The notes under the pieces were generated by a model that was not told the origin of the DNA, did no database searches, and saw only the letters and a list, made by a program, of their open reading frames with translations. Below are positions 39,040 to 49,147 of a stretch of DNA of 56,590 nt, in pieces. The stretch spans positions 1-56,590 of the forward strand of contig JAIKXA010000166.1 in the NCBI GenBank assembly GCA_024684355.1. Reading direction: 5' to 3'. The stretch's first letter is position 1, and each line of letters starts with the position of its first letter. Origin of the DNA: Lachnospiraceae bacterium (GTDB lineage: Bacteria; Bacillota; Clostridia; Lachnospirales; Lachnospiraceae). The position numbers and the translations under genes are program-made.

Positions 39040-39582
39040 TTAATCAGATAACCGCCTCATAAGCTGCGGCCCGTTTTTCTTCAGCCATGCCTCACAGGTA
39101 AAATACTCCGGATAAGCCTGCCTAACTACTTCGTAGAACCTTGCAGAATGGTTCATCTCTTTTCTGTGTGCCAGTTCATGCACCACTATACTGTCTATCA
39201 CTTCAATGGGAGTAAGCATAAGCAGGCAGTTAAAATTGAGATTTCCTTTTGCGGAGCAGCTGCCCCAGCGTGTCTTTTGTGCACGTATCGTTATGCGCCC
39301 GTATGTAATACCCATCTTGGCAGCATACAGTGTTACTCTTTCTGGGATCACCTTAACTGCTCGGTCTGCCAGCTCTCTTAACTCTACAGCCGTAAACGGA
39401 GGTAATGCCGGGTCCGCCTGTCTCTTACTCACATGCTTTTTTATCCATGGTTCTTTTGCTCTTATGAAAGCCTCAATATCCCTTAATGCCGCCCTCATGG
39501 GAGCTCTTACTATTACCTCACCGGTACGGGATATCTGGATGCAGATGGTTTTTCTTCTGCTTCTTATCAATTGGTATTCCAT
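39040..39582 (-). CDS. YgjP-like metallopeptidase (M48/DUF45)
   Basis: TRWGSCSAKGNLNFNCLLMLTPIEVIDSIVVHELAHRKEMNHSARFYEVV with HELAH motif. Confidence 0.92.
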   Translation of the reverse strand: MEYQLIRSRRKTICIQISRTGEVIVRAPMRAALRDIEAFIRAKEPWIKKHVSKRQADPALPPFTAVELRELADRAVKVIPERVTLYAAKMGITYGRITIRAQKTRWGSCSAKGNLNFNCLLMLTPIEVIDSIVVHELAHRKEMNHSARFYEVVRQAYPEYFTCEAWLKKNGPQLMRRLSD

Positions 39583-39584
39583 AA

Positions 39585-39794
39585 TTAATCTTCTAATATA
39601 CAGTTAGGATCTGTTACCAGTACTCTTCCCTCGGAATCAAGTAAAGGCGTAATAGCGCTTCCGCCGTTTCCGTTGGCCAGTGCCAGATAGTTAACGCCGG
39701 TTGCAAGATCGACAAATATCATACGCACGCCCTCTACGGAAAACTGGCTGCCTTCCTGGTGCACCATAACAAATCTCTTAAGTTTCTTTGACAT
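39585..39794 (-). CDS. Small DUF6440-like protein
   Basis: MSKKLKRFVMVHQEGSQFSVEGVRMIFVDLATGVNYLALANGNGGSAITPLLD; start reassigned to 39794 preceded by AAAGGAGGATGAA. Confidence 0.7.
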   Translation of the reverse strand: MSKKLKRFVMVHQEGSQFSVEGVRMIFVDLATGVNYLALANGNGGSAITPLLDSEGRVLVTDPNCILED

Positions 39795-39806
39795 TTCATC
39801 CTCCTT

Positions 39807-39837
39807 TGTGTCAGTAGGGACGTTTTTCTTTGACACA
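39807..39837. repeat. Diverged palindromic repeat, REP-like; partner fragment near 39893-39908
   Basis: TGTGTCAGTAGGGACGTTTTTCTTTGACACA; nearby TTTGACCGTCCCTGTGA. Confidence 0.5.
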
Positions 39838-39889
39838 TTAAATAATTATTTTTGGCTTGGAATTTTCTCAAGCCTATCAGAGAAATCAA

Positions 39890-40720
39890 TCATTTGACCG
39901 TCCCTGTGATTGGTTTTCTTTTAGAAAGTATTAAATAAATCGCCACGGGTATCAGTAATATACTGATGATCTGGGATGTGGAAAGGAAGCCGATGCTGCC
40001 CCTTACGGTATCATCCCTGAAAAACTCCAGTACCGTTCTTACCACGATATAGTATGCTAAGTAAAATCCCAGTAGCTGACCTTGTCTGATTTTTCTCTCT
40101 TCACTTTTAAACTTTATATTTTTCAAAAGCAAATACAATAAAACCGCAAAACAAATGAAGTTAAGAAAAGCCTCTATCAGCTGTACCGGAAGTCTGGGCA
40201 CGGTACTCAGCTCCGGATTCGCTTCGTTATAAGGAAACTGTACTGCACATGCTCCATGATACTCTATGCCGTAACAGCAGCCCGCCAAAAAGCATCCGAT
40301 ACGTCCAAACGCATGTACAAACGGTAGAAACGGTGTATACAGGTCGATCACGCTAAACACATCGATTCTGAAATGCTTACAATACACTGTAACTCCCAGG
40401 ATAAATCCGATAAGCCCTCCATAAAAAACCATGCCTCCGAATGCATAGTCAAGTGCACTCACAAGATCAGTCTTTATCAGCTCTTTAAACTTATCAGAGT
40501 TTTCGATGATGGAGGGAAGTCTGGTAATAAAGTACACCAGTTTCGCTCCTATTATCAGTCCTACAGCTCCCCATATCGGAGCGGCTACGGCATCGGTCTT
40601 TCCGACGCCGCAGCGTGTAGATAAACGCCGCACCATTAAGCTTGCCAGTACATATCCGATCAAAAACATCGGTCCGTATAGTGACAGCTCTGTAAATCCC
40701 AGATTTATCGACGGTAACAT
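39890..40720 (-). CDS. lgt: Prolipoprotein diacylglyceryl transferase
   Basis: LPFVHAFGRIGCFLAGCCYGIEYHGACAVQFP; Lgt N-terminus MLPSINLGFTELSLYGPMFLIGY. Confidence 0.92.
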   Translation of the reverse strand: MLPSINLGFTELSLYGPMFLIGYVLASLMVRRLSTRCGVGKTDAVAAPIWGAVGLIIGAKLVYFITRLPSIIENSDKFKELIKTDLVSALDYAFGGMVFYGGLIGFILGVTVYCKHFRIDVFSVIDLYTPFLPFVHAFGRIGCFLAGCCYGIEYHGACAVQFPYNEANPELSTVPRLPVQLIEAFLNFICFAVLLYLLLKNIKFKSEERKIRQGQLLGFYLAYYIVVRTVLEFFRDDTVRGSIGFLSTSQIISILLIPVAIYLILSKRKPITGTVK

Positions 40721-40742
40721 AAATACTCTCCGTTTTAGTACA

Positions 40743-41864
40743 TTATACTTTTCTGTACTTTTCAATATTCTTGATCATATCGCTTTTCAGAATGATCTTC
40801 CCATCACGGTCCATTTCATTTTCCATATATGCAGGCTTCTCGCCTTCAGTTCTAAACTTGGGTCCTCTTTTTGTATTCATATGTCCGGTACATCCGGCTT
40901 CAACACATACTTCTTCCACTTCCATGCCGGGGATACGCTCACTTATAAGCTCTTTAACCCTATTTCTGATCATATTCTTATAATCCGAAAGAGGTAATTT
41001 AGCCCTATGATCATCCTTAGCCATAAATGACAGGTATCCGATCTCATCTTCTATGCTTATCAAAGCCGGGTAATCAGGAAAACAACTCTTATACTTTACT
41101 TCAACATAAAATATATAACGTCCGTAATTGGGGAAATCAAATTCATACGGTCTCATCCTGAACCATCTGTTAGTTATAAAATCGTGTGATGTGATCCTCC
41201 ATTCCTCGGAGATGATACTCTTATACTTCCTATAGCTTTCTTCAATCCTCTTGGTCGGATATGTCAGTGTAACCTTTGATGCATCAGTCATCGTAAGGTT
41301 TTTACACAGTTCGTAATAAGGATGACTCTCAAGTCTTTTTGTATTCTTACGCCAGCTGTTTATCTTAGTTATCAGGATTATTATTCCGATAAGTACGATC
41401 TCTCTTAACACAAATTTAAAAATCTTTGTAAAGAGATCAACAGTTTCATCAGCAGGCTTAAATATTTCGATAATGAAATTAATGATCAGCCCTGCAAAGA
41501 GAAAAATACATACCGCCATCGGTATGGCACATATTGCTATATCAATCCATAACTGTCTGGATAATTTTTCCGTACTTTTATATAGTTCTTCCGTACTTCG
41601 CCTTTTACGTTTCGGGGACGGATAGTTCTTTTCCATCTTGTACAGATCATATGAAAAGCTTGAGCTGCTAGCAGAAGACTGATCTGCAAACAAGCCCTTA
41701 TTTCTTTTCTTACATTCATTGAATATGCTAAAGAACTCAAAATTCTGGATTGAAGTTTTAAGAGGTTCAAAATCATACGGTTTAAACCCGTTATCCTCTG
41801 TTAAATCCGCAGGTGTGGCCGGAAGCATCTTCTTATATTTTATGTTTTTATTCTTCTTCGCCAT
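40743..41864 (-). CDS. Hypothetical membrane protein
   Basis: Two TM helices (LWIDIAICAIPMAVCIFLFAGLIINFII; FVLREIVLIGIIILI) in a conserved-looking 373-aa ORF. Confidence 0.6.
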   Translation of the reverse strand: MAKKNKNIKYKKMLPATPADLTEDNGFKPYDFEPLKTSIQNFEFFSIFNECKKRNKGLFADQSSASSSSFSYDLYKMEKNYPSPKRKRRSTEELYKSTEKLSRQLWIDIAICAIPMAVCIFLFAGLIINFIIEIFKPADETVDLFTKIFKFVLREIVLIGIIILITKINSWRKNTKRLESHPYYELCKNLTMTDASKVTLTYPTKRIEESYRKYKSIISEEWRITSHDFITNRWFRMRPYEFDFPNYGRYIFYVEVKYKSCFPDYPALISIEDEIGYLSFMAKDDHRAKLPLSDYKNMIRNRVKELISERIPGMEVEEVCVEAGCTGHMNTKRGPKFRTEGEKPAYMENEMDRDGKIILKSDMIKNIEKYRKV

Positions 41865-41904
41865 TTTTCATCCTTCAGCGGTCTGTACACAATAGGTGAC
41901 GGTA

Positions 41905-44721
41905 TTATCCCTTAACACATCCGGCTATCTTATAACTTACATCCTTATACTCAGCTATGAAGCCTTCGAAATCCTCCAGGATAAAGCTTATATTATCCTC
42001 TTTAACGGCGAATTCATGCTTCTTTGCTCTCTCACTCTGCTTCATTAAGCCCACTGTAGCAAGATTGCCCTTTATGGCATGCACACTTATCAGATATGAC
42101 TTATAATCCTTGGTCTGTATAAAAGACTTAAGGTCATTTATCTTACCTTCGCATGCATTGGAGAAATCTGTAAGTATCTCAGCTAAAATATCTTCATCTC
42201 CCGCACAGTGCAAAAGTGCATTATCATAATCCATATCCGGTAGAACCGATAATAAGCGCTCCTTTAAAGATCCGTCGGTTTTCAAAGCATTGCTCTGCTG
42301 CCCGATATATTCGTCCTTATCGTTATTTACAGTCTGGCTTTCTTCCTGCTTAAGATGTACCTTTTCCTCAGGCAGGTATTTCTTTACCGTATTTATCAGC
42401 TTCTTGGAATCCATAGGCTTTACCAGATAATCCGTAAAACCTGCTGCCATATACATTTCCCTGCTGCCGGATACTGCATTCGCTGTAAGCACAATAACCT
42501 TTGTATCCTTATTTAGTGAATCAGTTTCACTCTTTATCAATTTAAGTGTCTCCATACCGTCGGGATCCGGCATCATGTGGTCAAGTAGAATAAGATCATA
42601 CTTTTTCCTCTTACATAACTCCACAGCTTCCGTACCTGTACTGCAAAGCTCTGTATCTATGCCTGTATCCTTTAAGAACAATCTGACTATAGTCAGGTTG
42701 GAATTATTGTCGTCCACTGCCAGGATATGCGCATCGGAGGTATAGTCACATACATATGCTTTTTCCGAATTGCTGTCTTTATTGGAATAATCCTCTTTTG
42801 CAGGGGTACTGTCAAATACTCCTACAGGTATGGTTACGCGGAACTCGGAACCTTTTCCGTATTCGCTGTACACAGTTATCTCTCCGCCCATGGAATCAAC
42901 GATGCTCTTGACTATTGTAAGTCCCAGTCCTGTACCCTCTATACTGCTGTTCTGCTTACGGTCCGCTCTGGCAAACGCATCAAACAGTGTGTTGATCTCG
43001 TCCTTCTTGATACCGCGTCCTGTATCCTTAACCGATATCTTAAGCTCAAAGCTCTTCTCATCCGTATAGCTTCCGTCAAATGTTACATCTATCGAGCCTT
43101 TATCCGTATATTTTACCGCATTGCTGATTATATTGACCAATATCTGTTTGAGCCTTGATTCGTCACCTATCTGTCCGTCAGGTATATCTGTATTAATATG
43201 AGTCTTAAGTAAAAGCGACTTATTCTCCGCTCTTTCCAATAGCATGGGCATGGTCTCGGAAAGGACTTTCGAAAAGCTGTATTCTTCCTCGAGTATCTCC
43301 ATTTTACCCGCTTCTATCTTAGAGAAATCAAGTACATCGTTAACCAGAGTAAGCAACATATGTCCCGAACTTCTGACCGTCTTTGCATACTGGTCGATGA
43401 CTTCATCCTTGTTTTCCTTTAAGATTATCTCATTCATACCGAGGATGGAGTTGATAGGCGTACGGATCTCGTGTGACATGCTGGCTAAGAACTTTGTCTT
43501 TGCATCGGACAGATCAACAGCTCTCTGCTTCTCCTCGTATATCTTCTTCAGATCGTCAACCTGCTGGATAACGACAAATACGAGCAGGAACGCAAGACCT
43601 ATCAGCATGGGCAGATCATCGCTCTTTAAAGTCATAAACATGAGAACATATATCTCAGCGGTACAGAATACAAGGAATCCGAGGAAACCGATGACCGTGT
43701 ACTTGTATTTGCTGAAGTTTCCTTTTTTGATATCAACGATAAGTATAATAAATCCTGTTAAAACGAGAATGCCGAGTACGATATCAATAGGTACAAGCGA
43801 CTTGTTAAAGGGCTGTATCCCGGTAAAATGCAGCACGGTCCAGAATGCGGTATTTATCGAACAACAGATAAGAAGTATCGACATTATCCTCTTATAGCGT
43901 GCACGCTGTACCGAATTAACATACAGGATGAAGCCGAAAGGCATCAGCAAACAGAACATGTAATTGGCTATTCCGTCAACATGGTAATGTCCGAATGTAA
44001 ACGGATACAAAAATGAGTTGGTAACCAGCCATGCAGCTACTATAAATACACCGAGAGCACCGTAGAGCATCTTCATCTTCTGACGATACCAGACCATAAG
44101 TCCAAGTCCTATAAATATAACGATCAAAGAAAATGCCAAAAGCACTAACGCAAAACAGAAGGAAAAACCATATCTCTCAAACAGGAAGGAGTATACTCCG
44201 TTTACTGTTGTCACGAATGTCTCAGGTACTACCTCGGGACGACTGAAACTCGTATTTCTGACTATCTTTATCTCCTGTCCGCTGTCCTCGTCATAAAGCG
44301 GTATGGTAACATAAAATGATTTTACATGCCCCCCGGGTATTGAAGAATCATCTATAATGGTCAATTCACGGCTCTTTTCCCCGCCTATATATACAGAAAC
44401 TTCAGTATAAGCACTAAAACAAAGCACCTGATTATTATAGATATTGTCAGGCAGCTTTGACGTAACGGTAAAATCACCGTTATATACCTTATTGTCTCTG
44501 AAAGTGCGTCCGGTCTCAAAAGTATTGCCTTCTGCGTCCACCACGGTCCAGCTTTCTATGAACCGACGCTCGTCCCTATGTATTGTGCTTTCTTTGTCAA
44601 AAATACTGTAGATTACCATAAACATTATGGTAAACGCCAGAAACATGAAAAAGAATATTTTCGATGCATACATTACGTTATTGTATGCATTTCCGGCCGG
44701 TTTATCTCCCGATCTTTGCAT
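41905..44721 (-). CDS. Membrane hybrid sensor histidine kinase (7TM-HisKA-HATPase-REC-Hpt)
   Basis: Multiple TM helices, SHEIRTPINSILGMNEII, GTGLGLTIVKSIVDSMGG, DLILLDHMMPDPDG, VHAIKGNLATVG. Confidence 0.93.
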   Translation of the reverse strand: MQRSGDKPAGNAYNNVMYASKIFFFMFLAFTIMFMVIYSIFDKESTIHRDERRFIESWTVVDAEGNTFETGRTFRDNKVYNGDFTVTSKLPDNIYNNQVLCFSAYTEVSVYIGGEKSRELTIIDDSSIPGGHVKSFYVTIPLYDEDSGQEIKIVRNTSFSRPEVVPETFVTTVNGVYSFLFERYGFSFCFALVLLAFSLIVIFIGLGLMVWYRQKMKMLYGALGVFIVAAWLVTNSFLYPFTFGHYHVDGIANYMFCLLMPFGFILYVNSVQRARYKRIMSILLICCSINTAFWTVLHFTGIQPFNKSLVPIDIVLGILVLTGFIILIVDIKKGNFSKYKYTVIGFLGFLVFCTAEIYVLMFMTLKSDDLPMLIGLAFLLVFVVIQQVDDLKKIYEEKQRAVDLSDAKTKFLASMSHEIRTPINSILGMNEIILKENKDEVIDQYAKTVRSSGHMLLTLVNDVLDFSKIEAGKMEILEEEYSFSKVLSETMPMLLERAENKSLLLKTHINTDIPDGQIGDESRLKQILVNIISNAVKYTDKGSIDVTFDGSYTDEKSFELKISVKDTGRGIKKDEINTLFDAFARADRKQNSSIEGTGLGLTIVKSIVDSMGGEITVYSEYGKGSEFRVTIPVGVFDSTPAKEDYSNKDSNSEKAYVCDYTSDAHILAVDDNNSNLTIVRLFLKDTGIDTELCSTGTEAVELCKRKKYDLILLDHMMPDPDGMETLKLIKSETDSLNKDTKVIVLTANAVSGSREMYMAAGFTDYLVKPMDSKKLINTVKKYLPEEKVHLKQEESQTVNNDKDEYIGQQSNALKTDGSLKERLLSVLPDMDYDNALLHCAGDEDILAEILTDFSNACEGKINDLKSFIQTKDYKSYLISVHAIKGNLATVGLMKQSERAKKHEFAVKEDNISFILEDFEGFIAEYKDVSYKIAGCVKG

Positions 44722-44731
44722 TTTCTACTCC

Positions 44732-45994
44732 TTAGGGCATTTCTGTTAATACCTTCGTTTCCATACCCAGTTCATCGTATTCATATCGTAATCCGTATTC
44801 CGTATCCATTGATTCCGTAAGATCCCCTATCAATGTCTTTGAGATATGTGTCTCATGGACCATGTTATGCACCTTATCGTATTCGTAGGTACTTATACGT
44901 TTTAAATGATCATCGATCAGATATTCTTCCTTTGATAACAAAAATCCGTTTTTATCAAATGTATAAGTTATGTTCCAGCTTTTTCTGCTTGAAAGACTTC
45001 CGTCAGCGGAGAACCACATCTTTGTTGTCTCTTCGTATATCATAAGCCCGTTGTCATCATAAGAATAACTTATGTCTTCACTGAAATACTGACTTGAATT
45101 ATGAGCTTCAGTCAATCTTCCGTCCTTGTCATATACATTTTTATATGTGACAACGGTCGGTGCAAAGGCATGATCTATTTCCTCAACAACCTTATAATCC
45201 TCGTAGACATAATCATAATAACCTGTCAGTTCCAGATCTCCCGAGCCGGCGTCATATTGTTTCCACTCAATACGGTTTCCGTTTTCATCGTACTTGTTTT
45301 CATCACGCAGTTCGGTCGCCCAGCCTGTATAAGATGACCTAAATATCCTTCCGCTCTCATCGAGGACCATTGTATAATGTATAGGATATTCTTCCGTTAC
45401 CAGATTCTCTGTGGTTCCGTAATAATCAGCATCATAGGAAGTCCATATCCCCACCGTATCAAATGTGAGCGTCCTTGTTTCTTTATCAAAAGTACTCTTA
45501 TGTGTTTTATCAGCTATCTTTATGCTATTTATAGAACCGTTTTTCCTGATATCATAATATACAGGTGCTTCTGTTGAAACAAGTTTTTTAACTTTAACTC
45601 CTTCTCCCACCAGCATATATGCACCCGATGAAAGCTTAATGGTATTACCTGATACCGCTTCAATATACTTTTTAGCCTTGATCACTTCCACCTTTTTAAA
45701 CTTAGCTGTATTGGTGATCACTGCATTCGGAGCATCGATAATGATCTTCTTTTTTCTTGCTTTGCTCGATTTAATGGTTATATCTTTGTAAGATACTGTT
45801 CTGAAGACGACAGTGCTTACATCAGGATTCTTTAAGGCGGCTTTAAGCTGTTTTTCCGTTGCCGCACGTACTGTTTTTTTAGTTGCTGCATCGGATGCGG
45901 CTTTTACTTCCTTTGTTTCCTGTAAAACAAACGGTGCTATAAGCGACAAAATAAGTAAAAGCGAAAAAACCGCAGTTTTTGTAATCCTCTTCAT
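44732..45994 (-). CDS. Secreted hypothetical protein with YD/RHS-like repeats
   Basis: Signal peptide; repeated YDENGNRIEWKQYD, YDKDGRLTEAHNS, YDDNGLMIYEE, FDKNGFLLSKEEY. Confidence 0.7.
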   Translation of the reverse strand: MKRITKTAVFSLLLILSLIAPFVLQETKEVKAASDAATKKTVRAATEKQLKAALKNPDVSTVVFRTVSYKDITIKSSKARKKKIIIDAPNAVITNTAKFKKVEVIKAKKYIEAVSGNTIKLSSGAYMLVGEGVKVKKLVSTEAPVYYDIRKNGSINSIKIADKTHKSTFDKETRTLTFDTVGIWTSYDADYYGTTENLVTEEYPIHYTMVLDESGRIFRSSYTGWATELRDENKYDENGNRIEWKQYDAGSGDLELTGYYDYVYEDYKVVEEIDHAFAPTVVTYKNVYDKDGRLTEAHNSSQYFSEDISYSYDDNGLMIYEETTKMWFSADGSLSSRKSWNITYTFDKNGFLLSKEEYLIDDHLKRISTYEYDKVHNMVHETHISKTLIGDLTESMDTEYGLRYEYDELGMETKVLTEMP

Positions 45995-46096
45995 ACCTTC
46001 TCCTTGTACCCCATCAAACTGACAACAAACTGTTTCGCGGTTACCCTGACTGCTTTACGGGCATTCACGAATTGCTCGTACTATCAATATTACATC

Positions 46097-46125
46097 AGTA
46101 TATATTTTACCACATAGCCTGTCAA
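46097..46125 (-). promoter_or_regulatory. Sigma-70/A-type promoter for 44732-45994 gene
   Basis: Minus strand TTGACA - 17 bp - TATACT. Confidence 0.75.
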
Positions 46126-46176
46126 AATGCTACAAAAAAATACCTGCCGTTTATACGACAGGTACACGTTTTTGTT

Positions 46177-46602
46177 TTATTTCATATTCTTTATAAACTG
46201 CATCTGAGGGCTTCTCTCATCGATCTGCATAAGCTCTATTTTATTGCCGTCCGGATCGTGGGTCCAGCACTGCCAGTTAAAATCGGCACCCTGCTTGGGA
46301 GCATCATCCTGAGGAGCACCGGTCTCCACTATCTTTTTCCAGATCTCATGTAAATCATCAACCGCTACGCAGAGATGGAAAAATCCGATATTCTCGTCCT
46401 TATAAGGTATCTCTTTTGTTCCGCCGTAGAAGAGCTCTATAAACTGGCCTCCGCCCGCGTACAGATAAACGATCCAGGGCTCACCGTTTTCGGGCTTCGG
46501 GATATCAAATGCACGCTTGAACCCCAGTGTCTTCTCATAGAACCCTATAGACTTATCCATATCCTTTACATTAAATGCCACATGCGCAATACCCGTTACC
46601 AT
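46177..46602 (-). CDS. VOC family (glyoxalase/lactoylglutathione lyase-like) protein
   Basis: IAHVAFNVKDMDKSIGFYEKTLGFK ... HLCVAVDDLHEIWKK ... HDPDGNKIELMQ. Confidence 0.9.
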   Translation of the reverse strand: MVTGIAHVAFNVKDMDKSIGFYEKTLGFKRAFDIPKPENGEPWIVYLYAGGGQFIELFYGGTKEIPYKDENIGFFHLCVAVDDLHEIWKKIVETGAPQDDAPKQGADFNWQCWTHDPDGNKIELMQIDERSPQMQFIKNMK

Positions 46603-46776
46603 ACATTTCCTCCTCGTTTTTTGTGATACACCTGAAAAGTTGTTAACTTATCGCCGGCTTATTGTTATATAAGACTGATCATTATCAAATTCCGGTACGA
46701 GTCCATGGTAACATATTGCTGTATGTATTATCCATACCTTCATGTGGTATTATCTTGTCCATCCGCCTTCGCTGCG

Positions 46777-47238
46777 CTAAGAGACGGGTGATATCTTCAT
46801 ATTAATTACAAAATCATATAATTCTTCCGCAACCAGATCGACACCCGCCGGATCGAGCTTCCCCGAAGCATCAAGGAAAGATGCGTCCTTAAGCTTTTCC
46901 TCGAACTCTTCACTGTGATCCTGTAAAAAGCTTTGTATTTCCTGCCTTGAAGATGCAATACTTTCCTTAACATCGTCTCTCAGCTGCCCGTCCTCGGTAT
47001 AGATATTATCATCGGACTTATTTTGGGTCGACAGCTTATTGGCCGCGTAGCTTATAAGGTACGGATAAACTTCGCCGATAGATATCTTTGCTTTTGCAGG
47101 TCTCGTTCTGTCGTATATCCGCGTATGCGTCGTATTGTTTAACTTTCTTCTGCGTCTCCTGTTAAGCAAAAACGAACCTACGCTCAGCAAGATCACCAGA
47201 AATATCAATACGAAAATAAGCAGAGCATTACGTTCCAT
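46777..47238 (-). CDS. Hypothetical single-TM protein
   Basis: N-terminal TM LLIFVLIFLVILLSVGSFLL followed by RRRRRK. Confidence 0.55.
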   Translation of the reverse strand: MERNALLIFVLIFLVILLSVGSFLLNRRRRRKLNNTTHTRIYDRTRPAKAKISIGEVYPYLISYAANKLSTQNKSDDNIYTEDGQLRDDVKESIASSRQEIQSFLQDHSEEFEEKLKDASFLDASGKLDPAGVDLVAEELYDFVINMKISPVS

Positions 47239-47241
47239 CCG

Positions 47242-49110
47242 TTATTTCTCCCTCATCTCATATGCCACATCTTCGTCTATCATTTCTATCATGATCTTAG
47301 CAAAAGCAGGATCAAACTGGACTCCGGAACACTTTTCTATTTCGGCACGGACTGTGTCCTGAGGCAGCGGGTCACGGTAGCTTCTGCGGCTCGTCATAGC
47401 ATCATATGCGTCAGCTACGGCTATTATCCTGGCCTCTTCAGGTATATCGGTTCCGGCCAAGCCGTCCGGATACCCTCTGCCGTCAAACCTCTCATGATGC
47501 CAGCGTGCTCCCGTAAACAGTTTCGGAAGCTCCTTAATATTTTTAAGTATCCTGGCACCCATAACAGGATGATTTTTAATAAGAGCAAACTCGTCATCGG
47601 TAAGCTTTGCGGGCTTATTGATGACCGCATCGGGAACACCGATCTTTCCTACATCATGAAGTATGCCCATGATGTAGATATTATCCTGATCCGAAGACGA
47701 ATACCCGTATCTCTTGGCTATCTCCCTGGCGTATCTTGCCACACGATCCGAATGACCGTTGGTATATGTGTCCTTGGCGTCTATCGCATCGGCAAGGGAC
47801 TGTACGACATGCAGGAAAAGGGATTCCATCTCTTTTGTCTTCTTTGCTACTTCCTGCTCGAGGTTAAGCTGAAGCCTGCTGAGTTCTACGGTATGTCTTA
47901 CACGCAGGATAAGAACGTTGGGCACGAAAGGCTTTTTTATAAAATCCATGGCACCCAAAGCCAGACCCTTTGTCTCGGTCTCATTGCTGTCATCTCCGGT
48001 TAAGAAGATGATCGGTATCTCAAGAGAGCTTTCCTCCTGCGCACGCAGTCTTTCAAGCGTTTCAAATCCGTCCATCTCGGGCATATTTACATCCAGCAGG
48101 ATAAGGTCAGGTTTGTTGTCTTTGATCTTTTCGAGGAGCTCCTTCCCGGACTTCATGGTGATCACTTCGATCCCGTTTTTCTCCAGGATGAATGAAGCCA
48201 TCTTAAGATTAAGGAAATCATCATCTACGATCATAACCTTGATCTTTTCATTCTTTCCGAATTCGCTGTCCGTGAAGCTTTCAAAATGGACCTCGTAGGA
48301 AATGGTGATCTTGTTCTCATGCCTCGAATACCATGTGCTCATGATACTTCCGACAACCTGTTCTATATAAACTTCCTTGATATCGGTAAGCAGCACCATG
48401 ATCTGGTTTTCCGTAGGTCTGGTAACTATATCGCTCTTTCTGAGCATATGGATTATGTGATTAAGTAACTCTTCTTTCAGCTCTTCAAACTCGTCATCAT
48501 CCCTTGTGGCAACATTGTTGATGGTCAGGAAAAGATTGCATGCATTTTTGTTGTAACGCTTGATATAACGCATGATAAAGCGGTATACGTGTACAAACTC
48601 GTCGCGGTTTAACAGCAGTGCTTTATTTGACATGTCATGCTCTTTTAACAGATCAGAGTAACGTGCAAGCGATGTCAGCTCTTCCTTTTTCGAGCCGTCA
48701 TGCTCGATGTCAAAAGGCTGCATAACCTCATCATAATCAAGCTTTTTATCAAAGATCATATTGATCTTCTTGATAAGCTCATCACTGTCGATAGTTTTGC
48801 TGAGACATCCGGCCACACCCATTTCGCCGTACATGATCTCATCATCCCTGCTGGTCTTGTTCTTAAACAGTACAATGGGAACATTTTCCGAAACGAGCTC
48901 TTTTACCGCATTGATGGTGTCCACACATCTGTCGCCTACTACCTCGGAATCGATGATGATCATATCGGGATTATTGTTTCCCCTAAGGTAATTGATCAGC
49001 ACATCACCGTTTTTAAACGCAGTAACTCTCATGTTATTGCGGCTCAAAACCTGACCTACGCTTTTAAGGGATACAGTATCCGAATCAACAAGAAATATCC
49101 ATTTAACCAT
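47242..49110 (-). CDS. Response regulator with two REC-like domains and HD-GYP domain
   Basis: KVMIVDDDFLNLKMASFILEKNG...DLILLDVNMPEMDG; HSDRVARYAREIAKRYG, ILHDVGKIGVPD, HHERFDGRGYPDGLAG. Confidence 0.92.
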   Translation of the reverse strand: MVKWIFLVDSDTVSLKSVGQVLSRNNMRVTAFKNGDVLINYLRGNNNPDMIIIDSEVVGDRCVDTINAVKELVSENVPIVLFKNKTSRDDEIMYGEMGVAGCLSKTIDSDELIKKINMIFDKKLDYDEVMQPFDIEHDGSKKEELTSLARYSDLLKEHDMSNKALLLNRDEFVHVYRFIMRYIKRYNKNACNLFLTINNVATRDDDEFEELKEELLNHIIHMLRKSDIVTRPTENQIMVLLTDIKEVYIEQVVGSIMSTWYSRHENKITISYEVHFESFTDSEFGKNEKIKVMIVDDDFLNLKMASFILEKNGIEVITMKSGKELLEKIKDNKPDLILLDVNMPEMDGFETLERLRAQEESSLEIPIIFLTGDDSNETETKGLALGAMDFIKKPFVPNVLILRVRHTVELSRLQLNLEQEVAKKTKEMESLFLHVVQSLADAIDAKDTYTNGHSDRVARYAREIAKRYGYSSSDQDNIYIMGILHDVGKIGVPDAVINKPAKLTDDEFALIKNHPVMGARILKNIKELPKLFTGARWHHERFDGRGYPDGLAGTDIPEEARIIAVADAYDAMTSRRSYRDPLPQDTVRAEIEKCSGVQFDPAFAKIMIEMIDEDVAYEMREK

Positions 49111-49147
49111 AAGCTACCTTCCTTTCCGGAATGCATGATTTTTTGAA

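Noticed and set aside
46067-46079. c-di-GMP-I riboswitch in the 46 kb leader
   Set aside because: Only loose resemblance; the characteristic GCACAGGGCAAACC segment is missing.
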